A stretch of DNA of 64,000 nucleotides, taken from the NCBI RefSeq assembly GCF_041381155.1, contig NC_091134.1:29827540-29891539 (forward strand). Direction: 5' to 3'. The position numbers and the translations under genes were made by a program. Shown piece after piece: positions 38,301-50,179 of the stretch; the first letter of the stretch is position 1; every line of letters begins with the position of its first letter. The notes beneath the pieces are model-generated. The model did not search any database. It was given only the letters and a program-made list of their open reading frames with translations, and was not told where the DNA came from. Source of the DNA: Argopecten irradians. Its lineage: Eukaryota; Mollusca; Bivalvia; Pectinida; Pectinidae.

Positions 38301-39558
38301 CCTCATTTCGCTGTCTCGATATTTTATATCTCTATATTTATTTGGATAAGTGTTCATTAAAGTAAACATTTTGCCCTATGAATGTTTTAACGTTTGATGG
38401 TATAACCTTATGTAATATCGATTGCTACACTATGTTTGCTTTTCTGTTTACGCAGCAATGAAAACATCAATCTGAATTACTGGGAATGTATCCCTGACCT
38501 GACCGACTAGACTTCTCTGACTTGTAAGTAAATGTCGTTGCTCAGTACAATCATTTAGGAGTTTAGTTACAGTCGATACGCTTTCTTATTCAGTGGAATA
38601 CTATATATACTACTCTACTTATTCAGTGGAATACTATATATACTACTCTACTTAATCAGTGGAATACTATATATACTACTCTACTTAATCAGTGGAATAC
38701 TATATATATATACTACTCTACTTAATCAGTGGAATACTATATATACTACTCTACTTAATCAGTGGAATACTATATATACTACTCTACTTATTCAGTGGAA
38801 TACTATATGTACTACTCTACTTAATCAGTGGAATACTATATGTACTACTCTACTTAATCAGTGGAATACTATATATACTACTCTACTTAATCAGTGGAAT
38901 ACTATATATACTACTCTACTTAATCAGTGGAATACTATATATACTACTCTACTTAATCAGTGGAATACTATATTACTACTCTACTTAATCAGTGGAATAC
39001 TATATATACTACTCTACTTATTCAGTGGAATACTATATATACTACTCTAACTACCATGGAATGTTTGTAACGTCAGCTTGCTTCAGTGCCCAAGTAGAAC
39101 ATTCACTGTTTACATTTAATGGACGTTTTAAGCTGACATTTAGATTTTCGTATTATTTAAAAAATTGTTAACATTTTATTACTACTTTGAAACACGTTGA
39201 CTGTGTCATATATGCATAACTTATCAGCGATGTATTGATGTTGAATCTCTCAGCACAAAATTAGAAAGTCTTTCGTCATAATTGCTTTTCTATTAAAACT
39301 TTTTGAATAAACGATCGACGTTAAGTAATGTATTTGTTCATTAGGTGAGTTTTGAAAATATATTCTAAAAAGTCTTATCCTTTTCTACACTACCTTTACT
39401 TCTATACTTTAGACATTTTCAGATATTTTTATGCGTTTTAATAGCTGCCTAACAATATCACAAACCTGCTGCAAACTGTTTACAACAATTTTTCATTAGC
39501 TAGCTTTCTGCTTACCTTGTTTGTTCTTTAGATCAAGTTGACCATTTTGGCCCGGCAT
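26313..39558 (-). CDS. AIF1: Allograft inflammatory factor 1 (EF-hand, 6 exons, 153 aa)
   Basis: Minus-strand exons: 39516-39558, 30739-30800, 30347-30413, 28832-28873, 28296-28458, 26313-26397. All junctions are GT-AG and phases agree (462 bases). AIF1/Iba1 is a cytosolic calcium-binding, actin-bundling protein of haemocytes and macrophage-like cells, induced in inflammation. Diagnostic stretches are GGKFYGQLK (residues 15-23), the canonical EF-hand loop [12 protein letters not shown] (64-75), [10 protein letters not shown] (87-96), a second, degenerate loop at 100-111 ([12 protein letters not shown]), [12 protein letters not shown] and a C-terminal [11 protein letters not shown] tail. Length is close to the vertebrate protein (about 147-150). 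Intron 1 is 8.7 kb and full of tandem arrays; intron 5 carries two MITEs, and intron 3 (between exons 3 and 4) begins with a third. It is convergent with the mucin-like gene. Confidence 0.96.
26693..27699. mobile_element. ~1-kb DNA transposon remnant with terminal inverted repeats (AIF1 intron 5)
   Basis: The left end ttaaggatgtacacctctgag pairs with the inverse complement of the right end, TTAAGGATGTATTCTTCTGAG. The interior has only short frames, so it is non-autonomous. It contains aaaatggccgccaaatgggcc, near the right end. Confidence 0.8.
27828..28190. mobile_element. MITE family 'GCTCCACCGC', copy A (AIF1 intron 5)
   Basis: Ends: ttaaagatgctccaccgccg on the left and agcggtggagtatctttaa on the right, inverted. 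The interior is about 360 bp, AT-rich and non-coding. It closely matches copy D at 57478-57843. Confidence 0.88.
28900..30340. other. AIF1 intron 3 contents outside exons
   Basis: 29105-29195 has a fragment (atcctcgatatttcaggggt, gcagttcaggagaagaaa) related to the repeat at 43123-43420. 29810-29830 is a short TA repeat. The end of the stretch is MITE copy B, listed separately. Confidence 0.45.
29997..30350. mobile_element. MITE family 'GCTCCACCGC', copy B, reaching the AIF1 exon-3 donor
   Basis: An old copy in opposite orientation to copy A. The left end is ttaaaggtacaccgtcgac and the inverse complement of the right end is AAAGGTACCTGTTCCACCACC followed by GACAGAGCATAAAC. Interior landmarks (attagacatacatatacac, aattaaatgc) align with copy A. 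Its last bases overlap the exon-3 end and its GT donor at 30345-30346. Confidence 0.75.
31638..32415. repeat. 33-bp tandem array in AIF1 intron 1
   Basis: More than 20 copies of a unit reading tgtccaatgtatatatcag then tttattgtttgatt. Because 33 is a multiple of three, open frames run through on both strands; none is a gene. Confidence 0.95.
33168..33345. repeat. Two-copy ~87-bp tandem duplication
   Basis: Both copies contain agaacctaccatacat, aacttttcagactagttata, tct and tgatttctaac. It lies in AIF1 intron 1. Confidence 0.8.
33390..33770 (+). repeat. Dispersed repeat with GTCCG-rich core (forward copy)
   Basis: Contains gtctgtctgttcgtccgtgc, ggtttccagataccttaag and gattttgattaaacttcattc. 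The same sequence appears inverted at 35030-35357. Confidence 0.6.
34901..34977 (+). mobile_element. tRNA-like SINE head (decayed)
   Basis: gtagcgcagtcggtagagca resembles an A box and ggtttcgaatcccgg a B box with one extra base. The cloverleaf does not close well, so it is treated as a tRNA-derived SINE piece, not a tRNA gene. A second A-box-like gctcagtcggtagagcac follows at 35050-35066. Confidence 0.6.
35030..35357 (-). repeat. Dispersed repeat with GTCCG/GACAGACAG-rich core (inverted copy)
   Basis: Read on the minus strand it matches the 33390-33770 repeat: GTCCGGATGTGGTTTCCAGAT and GATTTTGATCAAACTTCA. The two lie about 1.3 kb apart, inverted, in AIF1 intron 1. Confidence 0.65.
35530..35725. 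mobile_element. MITE with GGGCCCAGTTTCA terminal inverted repeats
   Basis: Left end gggcccagtttcatgg, right end gtgaaactgggccc. The interior is built of ttaactttaa / ttaaagttaagg words that also pair. About 196 bp, non-coding, in AIF1 intron 1. Confidence 0.85.
35730..38585. other. AIF1 intron 1; nothing recognised
   Basis: No exon, RNA gene or repeat supported on either strand. Confidence 0.45.
38590..39055. repeat. 33-bp tandem array in AIF1 intron 1, near exon 1
   Basis: About 14 copies of agtggaatactatatatact then actctacttaatc. Again a multiple of three, so long open frames here are artefacts. Confidence 0.95.
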
Positions 39559-39587
39559 GTTGTTGATTTTAATCTAGTCGTACTTTC

Positions 39588-39598
39588 CCTTATATATA
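39588..39598 (-). promoter_or_regulatory. AIF1: Candidate TATA box of AIF1
   Basis: On the minus strand TATATATAAGG, 30-40 bases upstream of the ATG at 39558. That would leave a leader of only about 10 bases, so the true start could be further upstream. A CA-rich microsatellite (39655-39695) lies just beyond. Confidence 0.35.
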
Positions 39599-40529
39599 CA
39601 CTGACCTCTACCTCTGATGCTATACAGCTAGTGCAATAAACCGATGTCAAACACACAGACATATATACACACACAAATACACACACAGCATACTTCCTGT
39701 TACTATTGGTCATGTGACTACAGTATATATGTACCTGTTTATTTCTTAATCATTTCCAACAGGAAACTTATACTTTTTATTTCTTTTCTTTCAAAAAGGG
39801 TTTCTAAGAATTAACGATTTGAGATATAGCTTCATCATGAATTTATGAACTGAGAGTACCTATATAATTTAGTATATCTATCATTATTATCATTACTACC
39901 GGGACTAAACGGTAACATCTGGCTGGCTAGCTATTGTTTAAAGTACAATGTATTGTATTTGTACCAATGGAATAAAGATATTAAAGGACACGTGTTCTAA
40001 TGTATTGAGTTATTTCATTTAAATTCTTCTTTATACACATGAAATATTGTTTTTAAAAAAATTCTCAAAATCAATCCATATCGTAAGACGATTTGGTTAC
40101 ATACACGGTAATTGGCCATACTACTTTACGCTTACAAAGCGTGCAAGATATTTACCTAGACTATGTAGAATCCGTCAAGATTGTTATCATTTTCACAGCG
40201 TTTGTAAGACAGATTTTTTTTATATATTCCTAATTATAGGAACATGTTTTGTTTTCTGTATTCCAGAGGCAAGAATCAAAATTTTTAAGGCAATAATGTT
40301 TGTTAATATAGGCCTGTCTAATATCCACAGCTCCATAGTTACAAGGATTCGATATGCCAGTCCTAGACTATTAAGTGCTCTATAGTAAGGCCCCAGTCTG
40401 AGTATCATACATATACAGCAGTAATTCACATCCAATACACAACACAACATGTTGGAAATTTGAAACGGATCACGGCTGACACTTAGACAGTGTGCTTTCA
40501 TTTCATAGTAAAAAATATAAAACAATACA

Positions 40530-41462
40530 CATGCATAACTCTACATTACTTAATGATATATTCTTACCAATGCACACGAATAAATCTACGTTACTTTATG
40601 ACACATTCTTACTTATACTCATGCACACCTCTACATTACTTTATGATATATCCTTACTTATACTCATGCACAAATCTACATTACATTATGATATATCCTT
40701 ACTTATACTCATACACAACTCTACATTACTTTATGATATATCCTTACTTATACTTATGCACAACTTTACATTACTTTATGATATATTCTTACTTATACTC
40801 ATGAATAAATCTACATTACATTATGAAATATTCTTACCAATACACATGAATAATCTACATTACATTATGATATATCCTTACTTATACTCATGCACAAATC
40901 TACATTACATTATGATGTATCCTTACTTAAACTTATGCACAACTTAACATTACTTTATGATATATTCTTACTTATACTCATGCACAACTCTACATTACTT
41001 TATGATATATCCTTACTTATACTCACGCACAAATCTACATTACATTATGATATATTCTTACCAATACACATGAATAATCTACATTACTTTATGATATATC
41101 CTTACTTATACTCATGCACAACTCTACATTACTTTATGATATATCCTTACTTATACTCATGCACAACTCTACATTACTTTATGATATATCCTTACTTATA
41201 CTCATGCACAACTCTACATTACTTTATGATATATCCTTACTTATACTCATGCACAACTCTACATTACTTTATGATATATCCTTACTTATACTCATGCACA
41301 ACTCTACATTACTTTATTATATATTCTTACTTATACTCATACACAACTTTACATTATATTATGATACATTCTTACTTATATTCATACACAACTTTACATT
41401 ATATTATGATATATTCTTACTAATACACATGAATAAATCTACAGTATTTCATGATACATTCT
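40530..41462. repeat. 45-bp tandem array
   Basis: About 20 copies of tatgatatatccttacttat then actcatgcacaactctacattactt. Variation is concentrated in the cat(g/a)ca/catgaat segment. Open frames are an artefact of the 45-base period. Confidence 0.95.
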
Positions 41463-41469
41463 AACCATC

Positions 41470-42660
41470 ATGTAAGTAGGTAATTAGTATAACGTGTAAC
41501 AAAATACATACTGTTTTTACAATTGTTATTGAACCATCCATCTTCATATCGTAAGTATGGCCATGAGTGGAAATAAATTGAGTATTTTGCAGATAGATAT
41601 GTATTGCGTTACAATGTCAAATATAATGATACATAACATATAGTGTGTTATTGAGCTATTGTTAGGCGAGGATGACTAATATTTCTAACCACAAAATAAA
41701 TAGAAAGTTCAAAATCAGAAAAAGTTTTGTTCGTTGATATGAAATTAAAATCCTTAACAATATGACATTGATTTGAGCATACTCTTTCCTTTTGTATATA
41801 TAAAGAGAGCTGCATATGCCCCTCCCCCTGAAACTGGTGCAGTTTTAAGATTAAAGTTATTAGTTAGGTTATACCTAGTATTTAATAGTGGTTTGTCTTT
41901 ATATTGAAAAAAATGAGAAAATAAATGACCTGGTGACAATACCAAGCTGGACGGACCAGGCACTACTGAATAGTAAGAGTATCGATTTCATCTGACATTT
42001 TATATGCAAATTGTGTCTCTATCCCAATATTTGACATATCGACAACAAAACCACTTAATATCACTTATTCAAATCTATAATTATCATAACCTTATTTGGT
42101 ATTATGATAACACTTACTTGAGTAAGCCACATTGATCGCTCATTTGATATAATTGGTATTTAAATCACATCTTCCTGGATCCTTTGACTTCGTGTTGAAG
42201 AATAGTTAAGAACTTTTGATAACTTTAAGTGATATCTAATCGGTTTGCTTCATCGGAAAATGGCACATGTGTGTTTTATGTTATACACAGAAAGGTGGGG
42301 AAATTCGAACATCAATGGATCGGGAAAAAATTTCGATCGAATTAACTGAATATTCGAAATAAGTGCTTTCGCATTACACTGCAATGTATATGATAAATAC
42401 TGATAAATACGCCTTCTTCTTCGATTTACTGCTGACCCACATGCTGCGACGGGTGGATTAGAGGGGTCATTTCATTAATTCTATTCCATAAATACTAAAG
42501 GACTTCAAGACGTCCGTCAAAATTTAAAGAAGCAAAAACTATTATTCGACAGAATTCAGGAGCTTAACGCAAAGGCATTGGGTGCATCACCAGTAACGAC
42601 AGTACAGAAGGTCCCAAATTTACCATCGATCAAAATTTTCAACCTTTTTGATTTTATAAA
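41470..42660. other. Intergenic between AIF1 and the LINE cluster; nothing recognised
   Basis: No exon or RNA gene seen. The stretch near 42500-42620 can be read as a short protein-like fragment but has no recognised family. Confidence 0.4.
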
Positions 42661-42769
42661 GGATTGATCCCTTCATCGTATATAACAATTTCCTTATCCT
42701 TTTCAGGTTCTCTTATTTCTATTTTTCAAGGTATGTCGCCATCTGGTTTCCATTTCCCAACAAAACATT

Positions 42770-43062
42770 ATTGCAATCAAAAAGTGCAGCAAAGAGCTGC
42801 TAAAAGGATTCTAGTCATCAATGATTTACCTCACAAAAACAGTATCTTGGGTCTCCCAACCTTGGAATACAGACGTAAACGCTGCAACATGATTCCCTTG
42901 ACAGACTTGGTGTTGACTTCCTCATTTGGTAAAGCATTCCGACGTTTTATAACTGTTGGAGAACGAGATTTTGAGGTTTTCAGCCTGACAAGTCTGTTGA
43001 AAAGTTTGCCGAGCTATTTTCCCGTGTTTATGCATATGAGAGACTACCGTCATGTTTATCGA
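42770..43062 (+). pseudogene. Fragment of the C-terminal part of a non-LTR reverse transcriptase
   Basis: The readable part, QKVQQRAAKRILVINDLPHK followed by LGLPTLEYRRKRCNMI, matches the thumb-side motif of jockey/CR1-type reverse transcriptases (VQRRA.K....L..L...SLE.RR..). The upstream catalytic region is missing and the frame stops at 43063. A dead 3' fragment. Confidence 0.8.
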
Positions 43063-43104
43063 TAACTTTTTTTTATAGTTGAATCATGTTACAGCGTATT
43101 ACAT

Positions 43105-43420
43105 TTTATAGCTCAACTATCCTCGATACTCCAGGGGGTTACTATCACTGACTATATTCACCTCTGAAATATATCATACCAAAATTGAATGCAAAATAAA
43201 ACACAGGAAATTTTGTCCTTTGATGTACTTCAAAAACTTGAATCTAAAGTAACACTGTTATTGAAAAATTTGGTTTGAAGTTGGGTGTCGCTCTCTCTGT
43301 AACCATCAAATGAAGTCTCTGGAAGCCTGTAATTGGTCAGATTTTTCTCCTGAACTGCGTCCAGTTTGACCACAAGGTAGTCTAGGAGTGGATATAACGT
43401 AGAAAAAGAAAGAGAACTGT
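43105..43420 (+). repeat. Dispersed repeat
   Basis: Shares cctcgatactccagggggtt and ctcctgaactgc with the fragment at 29105-29195 and, inverted, acccctggaatatcgagc at 50690. Non-coding. Confidence 0.5.
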
Positions 43421-43424
43421 CCGT

Positions 43425-44515
43425 TAAACTGTCTCAGAATTTTTTGTATTTTGGAAGTAATTAAGACACTCTCGAAAGTTATTCTTTTGCATCAGCCTAC
43501 TTGTGTATTATTTTCATAATTCAATTTGGTATTAGTAGGCCTATATAAATTAGCCTAAGTTCGTTTGAGTCAAAATTACTTGTGTGACCCCAACTCCCGC
43601 CTCTTAGACACGTGATTAACTGTTAACACCTGGTAACATGTCGGTCTCCTACTGCTACATAGTTGACCTATTCTAATCATTACTAATATCAGGTATCATT
43701 TGTGTGTGTTTCATATGCGTCTGGAAATCGACCACAAGAACGAAGATATAACAATTCATTGCCCTCTCTATATTGTTCATCACTGCACACGTCTGTACCA
43801 TCCGACTCGTGCACATCCCGACAGCAGCTAAATTACCTAAAAGATTAAAAGGAACCAAATGTGACAATGCCAATGAAAGTACAATTCTCCCAGTACATTT
43901 ATTATCATATCTTTGTACTATTTAGCATGGCAGTTAACCTTATCTCAATCACATGCAGTATGTGATGCTTCCAATTCTACTGCACCCTCGGAAACCTAGT
44001 GTCTAAACTCCACTACGCTCCGTTTATACCCTGGGCTACGATACTAGGGAATTTAATTACGTTTTATGTCTAAATATATCGACCAATTCAGCTTAAGCTT
44101 TATATCTAAGATACACTCTTCATGATAAATGGGGGTCGCCATATATTGGTTTTTATCGTTCTCCAAAAGCAGTAAGAAAGCTTCTTTCTGATTGGTCCAA
44201 ATTCTCGCCAAAAAAAATCCGGGAAATGTCTCGACGCGTATTATTTAGCTCACGATATCAGACCACAGACTGATTAACGTGGCTAAGCGACGATGATCCT
44301 ACGGTCAACACACACACCTTAATTACAACTTAATCAACCGTGGCACGTCAACGTTCCAGCTAGACCGCAAGATCAACATATTTCATGTCAATATGACGTT
44401 ACGCTCAGTCGAAATATACTTATATTTTACTGGCTCAAACAGTTAACATACAAGAAATACAATGTTAGGATAAACACCAAGAATGTTTATTTATTAATCA
44501 AGAAATCTCCCAAGT
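43425..44515. other. Intergenic; nothing recognised
   Basis: No exon, RNA gene or repeat supported. Confidence 0.4.
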
Positions 44516-44529
44516 AGAACTAAACTTAA

Positions 44530-46531
44530 ACAAAGGCAAAATCCCCATGCATTTTCTGTAGTTGGGCTGTTGAAATATGCAACAACTGGGCACACTTGAA
44601 TTGTATTTCTATGTCATCGGATAATCTACATTATCACTCAGACTACCCATCCAAGAACTGGCACTGCCCACAATGTATATCCTTCTTAAAGAAAACAAAA
44701 TTTCCCTGAAGTCTGTGCTATCGTCCAGTCACTAGTACACATGACAAGTATGTTTGTGATAAATGCGATCAATGGATTAATGCTGAATGCTTAAAGTGCA
44801 TAGTCGGGCAATGAAAACCAGTATAAATGCGTTCATTGGTTTTCCAAAAGTCCTTGCATATCAAAATGACGATCAAATTGTGCCTACTTTGTCCAGTTTA
44901 GACCATTGAAATTATGAAAAGCCCCATATAAATTTACCACTGTTCTAAAAATAAATTCTGAAAGCGAGGCTGTGTGGGAATGTCAACACGGATATAGGTA
45001 GCCGGGAGGACGTTTTAGGATTCCTTTACTATAAATTAATTTCCTCGCGTGCAGAGCGATTTTGACAGGATATTTTATTTTTCTATTTCATAAGAAATTA
45101 TACTGGATATATTAACACCATTTTAACCGACTTAAGCCTTCCTTTGCCCGACTATTCACTTTAAAAGTGAACCTTTCATCACCAGAAGGCCATCAAAGCG
45201 AACATATAGACCAGAATACCTGGACTTTTCCTAAACTAACACAATTCAGTGAGATTATACGACTCAATAGTTACTTCATCATTAAATTCAATAGAGAACA
45301 TGAACACAAGTATGCGTATGTCCTCAAATACCCATGATTCTTATAATGTCACTAACTACGATATACCCAGTGCATAAGATACCTCGCTGTTAGATAGTAT
45401 GATAGTATATAGATCATTCTGCACCTAGGAAAGCACTTCAATCATTGAGGACACAGATTGTTAATTTCCAAAGTCGAAGATCCAAACGTAATGAGATTTC
45501 CATACTCATTGAATCAACAAAGCCTGACATCTTTATTGGAACTAAAACCTGGCTTTAACCTGACATATGCGATACTGAATTATACAGAATGTGCACTTTT
45601 TAGGAATGACAGAAAAAAAATGATATTGTGGCAGCTTGAATCCATCTTGAGAAAGAAAAACCTATTATAGTTGCCTCCTTCTATTGGCGTCCGAATAGAA
45701 TCAGATTTGATCGGATTTTCATAGAAGACACTATCTCTGAAATTTCTTATCTTTTTCACAAGTTTCCAAACCACATCTTTTGGCTAGTCTAAGGCGATTT
45801 CAACCTCTGTGACATCAGCTGGTCAAATGGAACAATCTGTAGTAGTAACTACCCCAAAATCATAAGTGCACGATTTTTAACTATGTTCAATGACCTCAAC
45901 ATGCTCACTTTCCATCCAGGGCTGACAACATGCTGGGCCTTTACCTCACTAACTAATTACCATCTCTTGTAAGGAAATACAAGTCAATCCATAGATGATC
46001 GTTACAAGCTTCAAAATGACCTAAACCAACTCGAGTCATGGGTGGAAAGATGGCAAATTAGATTCAATGTAAAAAAAAAGATCTATCATAAACATCTCCA
46101 AGAAGGAAAACACACTTAAACATCAATACTATTTACAGAACAAGGTCTTTGACAACCTAGATTCCAGTAAATATCTAGGGGTTACTTTCACATCAGATCT
46201 AAACTGGAACCATTCCATACAAGCAATCACCTACAAAACAATTAAAACACTAAGTTTTCCGAGATGCAATAAGTCATATTGCATCAGGAAAGGCATTGCC
46301 ATAACATACCCATCATTAGTAAGACCATCACTTGAGTATACAGTACCTTGCTGGGATCCCTATCTATCTGAACAAGTCCTATCCACAGAGAACATACAAA
46401 GAAGGGCTACTCGATTTGTTTATAATGACCATAGATAAAGAAACCCTGGCTGCGTCACCAATATGATACAATCACTAGAATGGGAGCCCCTAGCTAAAAC
46501 AATAAAAAACCCAGCCAGACTGGTAATATTC
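44530..46531 (+). pseudogene. Degraded CR1-like LINE, 5' and central parts (interrupted)
   Basis: Full of stops and frameshifts but clearly ordered. 44545-44690 reads as a PHD-type zinc finger (C..C, then C..C-W-H..C, then W-C..C), with a second CxxC fragment at 44750-44790, as in ORF1 of some CR1-like elements. 45455-45960 is an AP-endonuclease remnant (KPDIFIGTKTWL, then GDFNLCDISW). 45985-46440 is the reverse transcriptase end (SSKYLGVTFTSDLNW; LVRPSLEYTVPCWDPY; NIQRRATRFVYND). The catalytic fingers and palm are deleted. The coding sense runs straight into the target site of the next element and resumes at 50180. Confidence 0.85.
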
Positions 46532-49500
46532 ATTTCATTTCAACAAATTTTATTGACAAAGATGTTACAAGTCAAATGGATTAAATAACAGGCAAAGCCT
46601 ATATAAATTCTCTCCAATGGTGGCAAAAGTAATAGTTTAAACTTACATCAATTATAGATATTATAATTAAGTTTTGAAATGAAATTTTACAACATATAAA
46701 GGGAGATAACTCTTTTGCATACTCCATTCACACAACACACATAATATAAATACAGCTATTATTTTAATACAAGAACATGTTATATTACTAATTAGACCAA
46801 ATGTTACTCAGATATTGACAGACAATGACCAACAGTCCATGTGTATATATATACACTTGTCACTGCTCTCAATACTGTTTAAATTTCCTGAAAATAATTG
46901 AAAATATACACATGTATATACTTTTAATAAGATATGTGTATGCTGTATATAGAATAAAACAAAGTAACAGTATTAAAACAACCATACTCAACAAAATACT
47001 CCAAGTATATCTTTATCAGAGGATAATTATAGTAGAATATATACAATGTTATTCAAATGTTATATAGTAATTTTTTTTTTTTTTTTTTTTAAGGAGAATC
47101 TTTAAATTTCATAAGCTTATTTCAAAAACTTATGTCATGGCTAATTTAAATCATATAGAGATTAAAACGTCTAGATTTACCTATATATAGGTGAACATCA
47201 TGAAGTAATTGTCTGTTTATAGTTTTATCACAGTCAGGACAGCCTTGAAGAAGAATATTGATATCAATATGGTTATGATTTGCATAACTACTAATGGAGG
47301 TAAACAGGGAAAGTCTATGTTGGTCATATAAAGGGCAATCGAGAAAACAGTGGGATATAGTTTCATTTTCAAAAGAACAAGCACAAGATGTATCATCAGA
47401 TAAATGGTCAGTATATAGGCGGGAATTAAGATTACTACACAAATTTCTAAGTTGACAAAGAATAATATTAGCTCTTCTATCACCTTCTGTTTTAAAAATT
47501 TGGGTTGATTCAATTACAACTGGGACATCTTTATTAAGTTGGTGTTTAAAGGCTGAGAGAGAAGGAGAGTTAAAGAGATTGTTATCAGAAGTGTTTATAG
47601 TGCGACACATTAGTGGGATGAAACTATCAAAATAATTATTAGTTCTGCATGTCTGATAGCATAGCCATTATTGTTTTGATTGTTAATGTTATTGAAAGGA
47701 TTTAGGATATCTTGTAAGTATTGTGGTGATAGGCCATGCATTATTTTGTACATCATTATTAGTTTGTGTTTGTGTCTTCTTACTGATAGTGTTTCCCATC
47801 CAAGTTCTGTATAAAGTTTATTGTGAGATGTTCCAGACCTAAGTCCTGTAATAATTCTGGCTGCTTCTAATTGGACAGATTCTAAAAGGTCTTTTGATTG
47901 TTGAGTGCAATTATCCCATATTATATCTGCGTATTCTAAGATTGGCCTAATAAATGCTGTGTAAATTTTAATTAATGACTGACGATTTACTTTATTTTTA
48001 ATGTAACGAAGAATGTTTAATCTACTGTATGCTTTTTCATATATGTTAAGGATGTGTTGTTTCCATGATGCATCGTCCTTAAGTGTAAGCCCTAGGTGTT
48101 TGTGTTCAGATGTGTCAGTGATTTGATTGTTTTGGAAGTTTATTGGGGGGCTGTTTTTGTTATGTTTTCTGGAAAATAGTACTGATTTGGTTTTGTTAGG
48201 GTTAAATTTGATGTCCCATGTTTTTGCCCATTCACTAATGTTAGAGAGGTCAGTTGTTAGTGCTTGAGCTGCTTGTGCTGGGTTTTCATCTATAATTACG
48301 TACAAGGAGGTGTCATCTGCAAAAAGTTTGGTATTAGTTGAAAGATTACCAGTGATATCATTGATGTAGAAGAGAAAAAGAAGAGGCCCGAGTACTGATC
48401 CCTGGGGTACCCCAGCATTTACAACCTTGAACTGTGAATAGTAGCCTTCTGTGGTCACTCTTTGTAATCTATCAGATAGGTAATTGTCGAACCATAGAAG
48501 TAAATTTCCATTTATTCCATACATCTGGAGTTTATGTAAAATACCTTTATGCCATACTCTGTCAAATGCTTTACTTATATCACAAAAAATAAATCGAAGT
48601 TCCTTTCCCTGGTCCATATTGCTAACAATTTCATTATAAATAAACAACAGTTGATTAACAGTGGAATCACCTGGTATGAAGCCAGACTGATGCTTAGATA
48701 ATATAGAGTTCTCCATAAGATAGTTGTAGAGATATTTAAATACTATTTTTCCATTATTTTACTGAAACAAGAGGTTATCGAGATAGGTCTATAATTTTGA
48801 ACATCATTGGATGACCCATTCCCTTTATATATAGCATTTACATTTGATTGTTTCCAACTAATTGGAATTATTCCTGAATCCAGAGTTTTATTAAATAGAA
48901 GACTGAGAGGGAGAGTAAGTGAGTTACACAATTGTTTTACTATTTTAGGAACTATACCGTCTGGACCAGGGGGTTTATTTACATTAAGATTATTAATTTG
49001 GTCAGATACATCTTGTTGAGTGATTTGAATATTAGTAAGTGAGTAAGGTATATTAGGGCTGAGCTAACTGAGATAATTCAAGGTTTGGTGAAGATGTAGA
49101 AATATTACTAAAATGATTATTCAGGATTTCTGCTTTATCAATAGGATGATTGATGGTTTGATTATCAGATTCAATAGGTGGAATAGAAGAGGATTTATTA
49201 GTGAAGTTAGTAATAGATTTTGCTATCTTCTATCATTTGTCTGGAGGGACCGAGTTTTCATTTAGACAATTTTCAAGCTTTTTGATGTAGTTTTTTTTTA
49301 GCCACACGAATCAAGTCAATTGTTTCATTCCTAAGATAACGAAATCGTTCCCAGTAGTGGGGGGTATTATTTATTTTAGCTTTTCTATGTATTCTATTGT
49401 GTTGTCTCATTTTTAATCTGTTGGTATTATTCATCCAGGGCTTATCATTTGGACGCACAGTAATAATTTTGGTCGGAATGAAACTGTTGACTTGTTCGGT

Positions 49501-50179
49501 GATTGAGTCTATAATAAATGAGTTAAATGTGTCTGGGTCTTGAAGTGTTGATAAGTTCAACCAGTCAATATTAAGGAGAGCATTATTCATACTTTCAAAA
49601 TCAGATTCGTCATATTTTAATATAGTTTTTTTATAAGTCACCTGTTTAAAAACAGTAAGAGAAATTTGAGCATGAACTGACGAATGGTCACTACAGAATG
49701 TGGTGATACAAAAGTATTAGTTATTAGGTTGGGGTTGTTAGTAAAGATAATATCGATGGAAGTGGCACTATCAGGTGTTATTCTTGTAGGTTCATTGATA
49801 AGGCTAGCAAGGTTATGTTTAATAAGGAGTCTTGATAAATGATCATTTAGTGGTAAATTTAGCATATCAACATTAATATCACCTGTAAGTATAACATCTA
49901 GTGAAGTATCAGTAGCTCTAGTTAATGTATCGTCAAGTTTGCCCAAGTAATCAATATTACTATCAGGTCTATATATACAGCCAAGGAGAAATTTATGATT
50001 ATTTATTAGAACCTCTAACCAGAGTAACTCAACATCATCTCTTTCCAAATCCCTTCTTCTCTTCAACACGACAGTATTTTTATAATAAACAATAACCCCA
50101 CCCCCCGGCCCAGTTGTTCTATCCTTTCTGTAAGGAGCGACATTAAATGGTTGCATTTGAATGTCATTATCAGATATCA
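46532..50179 (-). mobile_element. 5'-truncated jockey-superfamily LINE inserted in the older LINE
   Basis: Minus-strand order: part of the AP-endonuclease (50179-49700; LTGDINVDML, TSIDIIFTNNPNLI), linker, reverse transcriptase (49000-47650; NKPPGPDGIVPK, NYRPISITSCFSK, ISKAFDRVWH, GVPQGSVLGPLLFLFYIND, KLFADDTSLYV) and a C-terminal Cys/His motif (47425-47340; CACSFENETISHCFLDCPLY). Several frameshifts (near 47640, 48740, 49290, 49690) make it non-functional. The 3' end is AATAAAATTTGTTGAAATGAAAT. A 16-bp target duplication, cagactggtaatattc, lies at 46516-46531 and 50180-50195. Confidence 0.92.

Noticed and set aside
38692..38988. 98-codon hydrophobic repeat frame
   Set aside because: Second 33-bp array; no coding signals.
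40047..40385. 112-codon open frame
   Set aside because: No recognised domain, no ATG at its start, no promoter or splice context.
40490..41464. Repetitive open frames (LHYFMIYPYLYSCT type)
   Set aside because: 45-bp array; overlapping frames open simultaneously.
42664..42769. N-terminal extension of the reverse transcriptase fragment as a host gene
   Set aside because: Only the downstream part resembles a protein family; the start is arbitrary.
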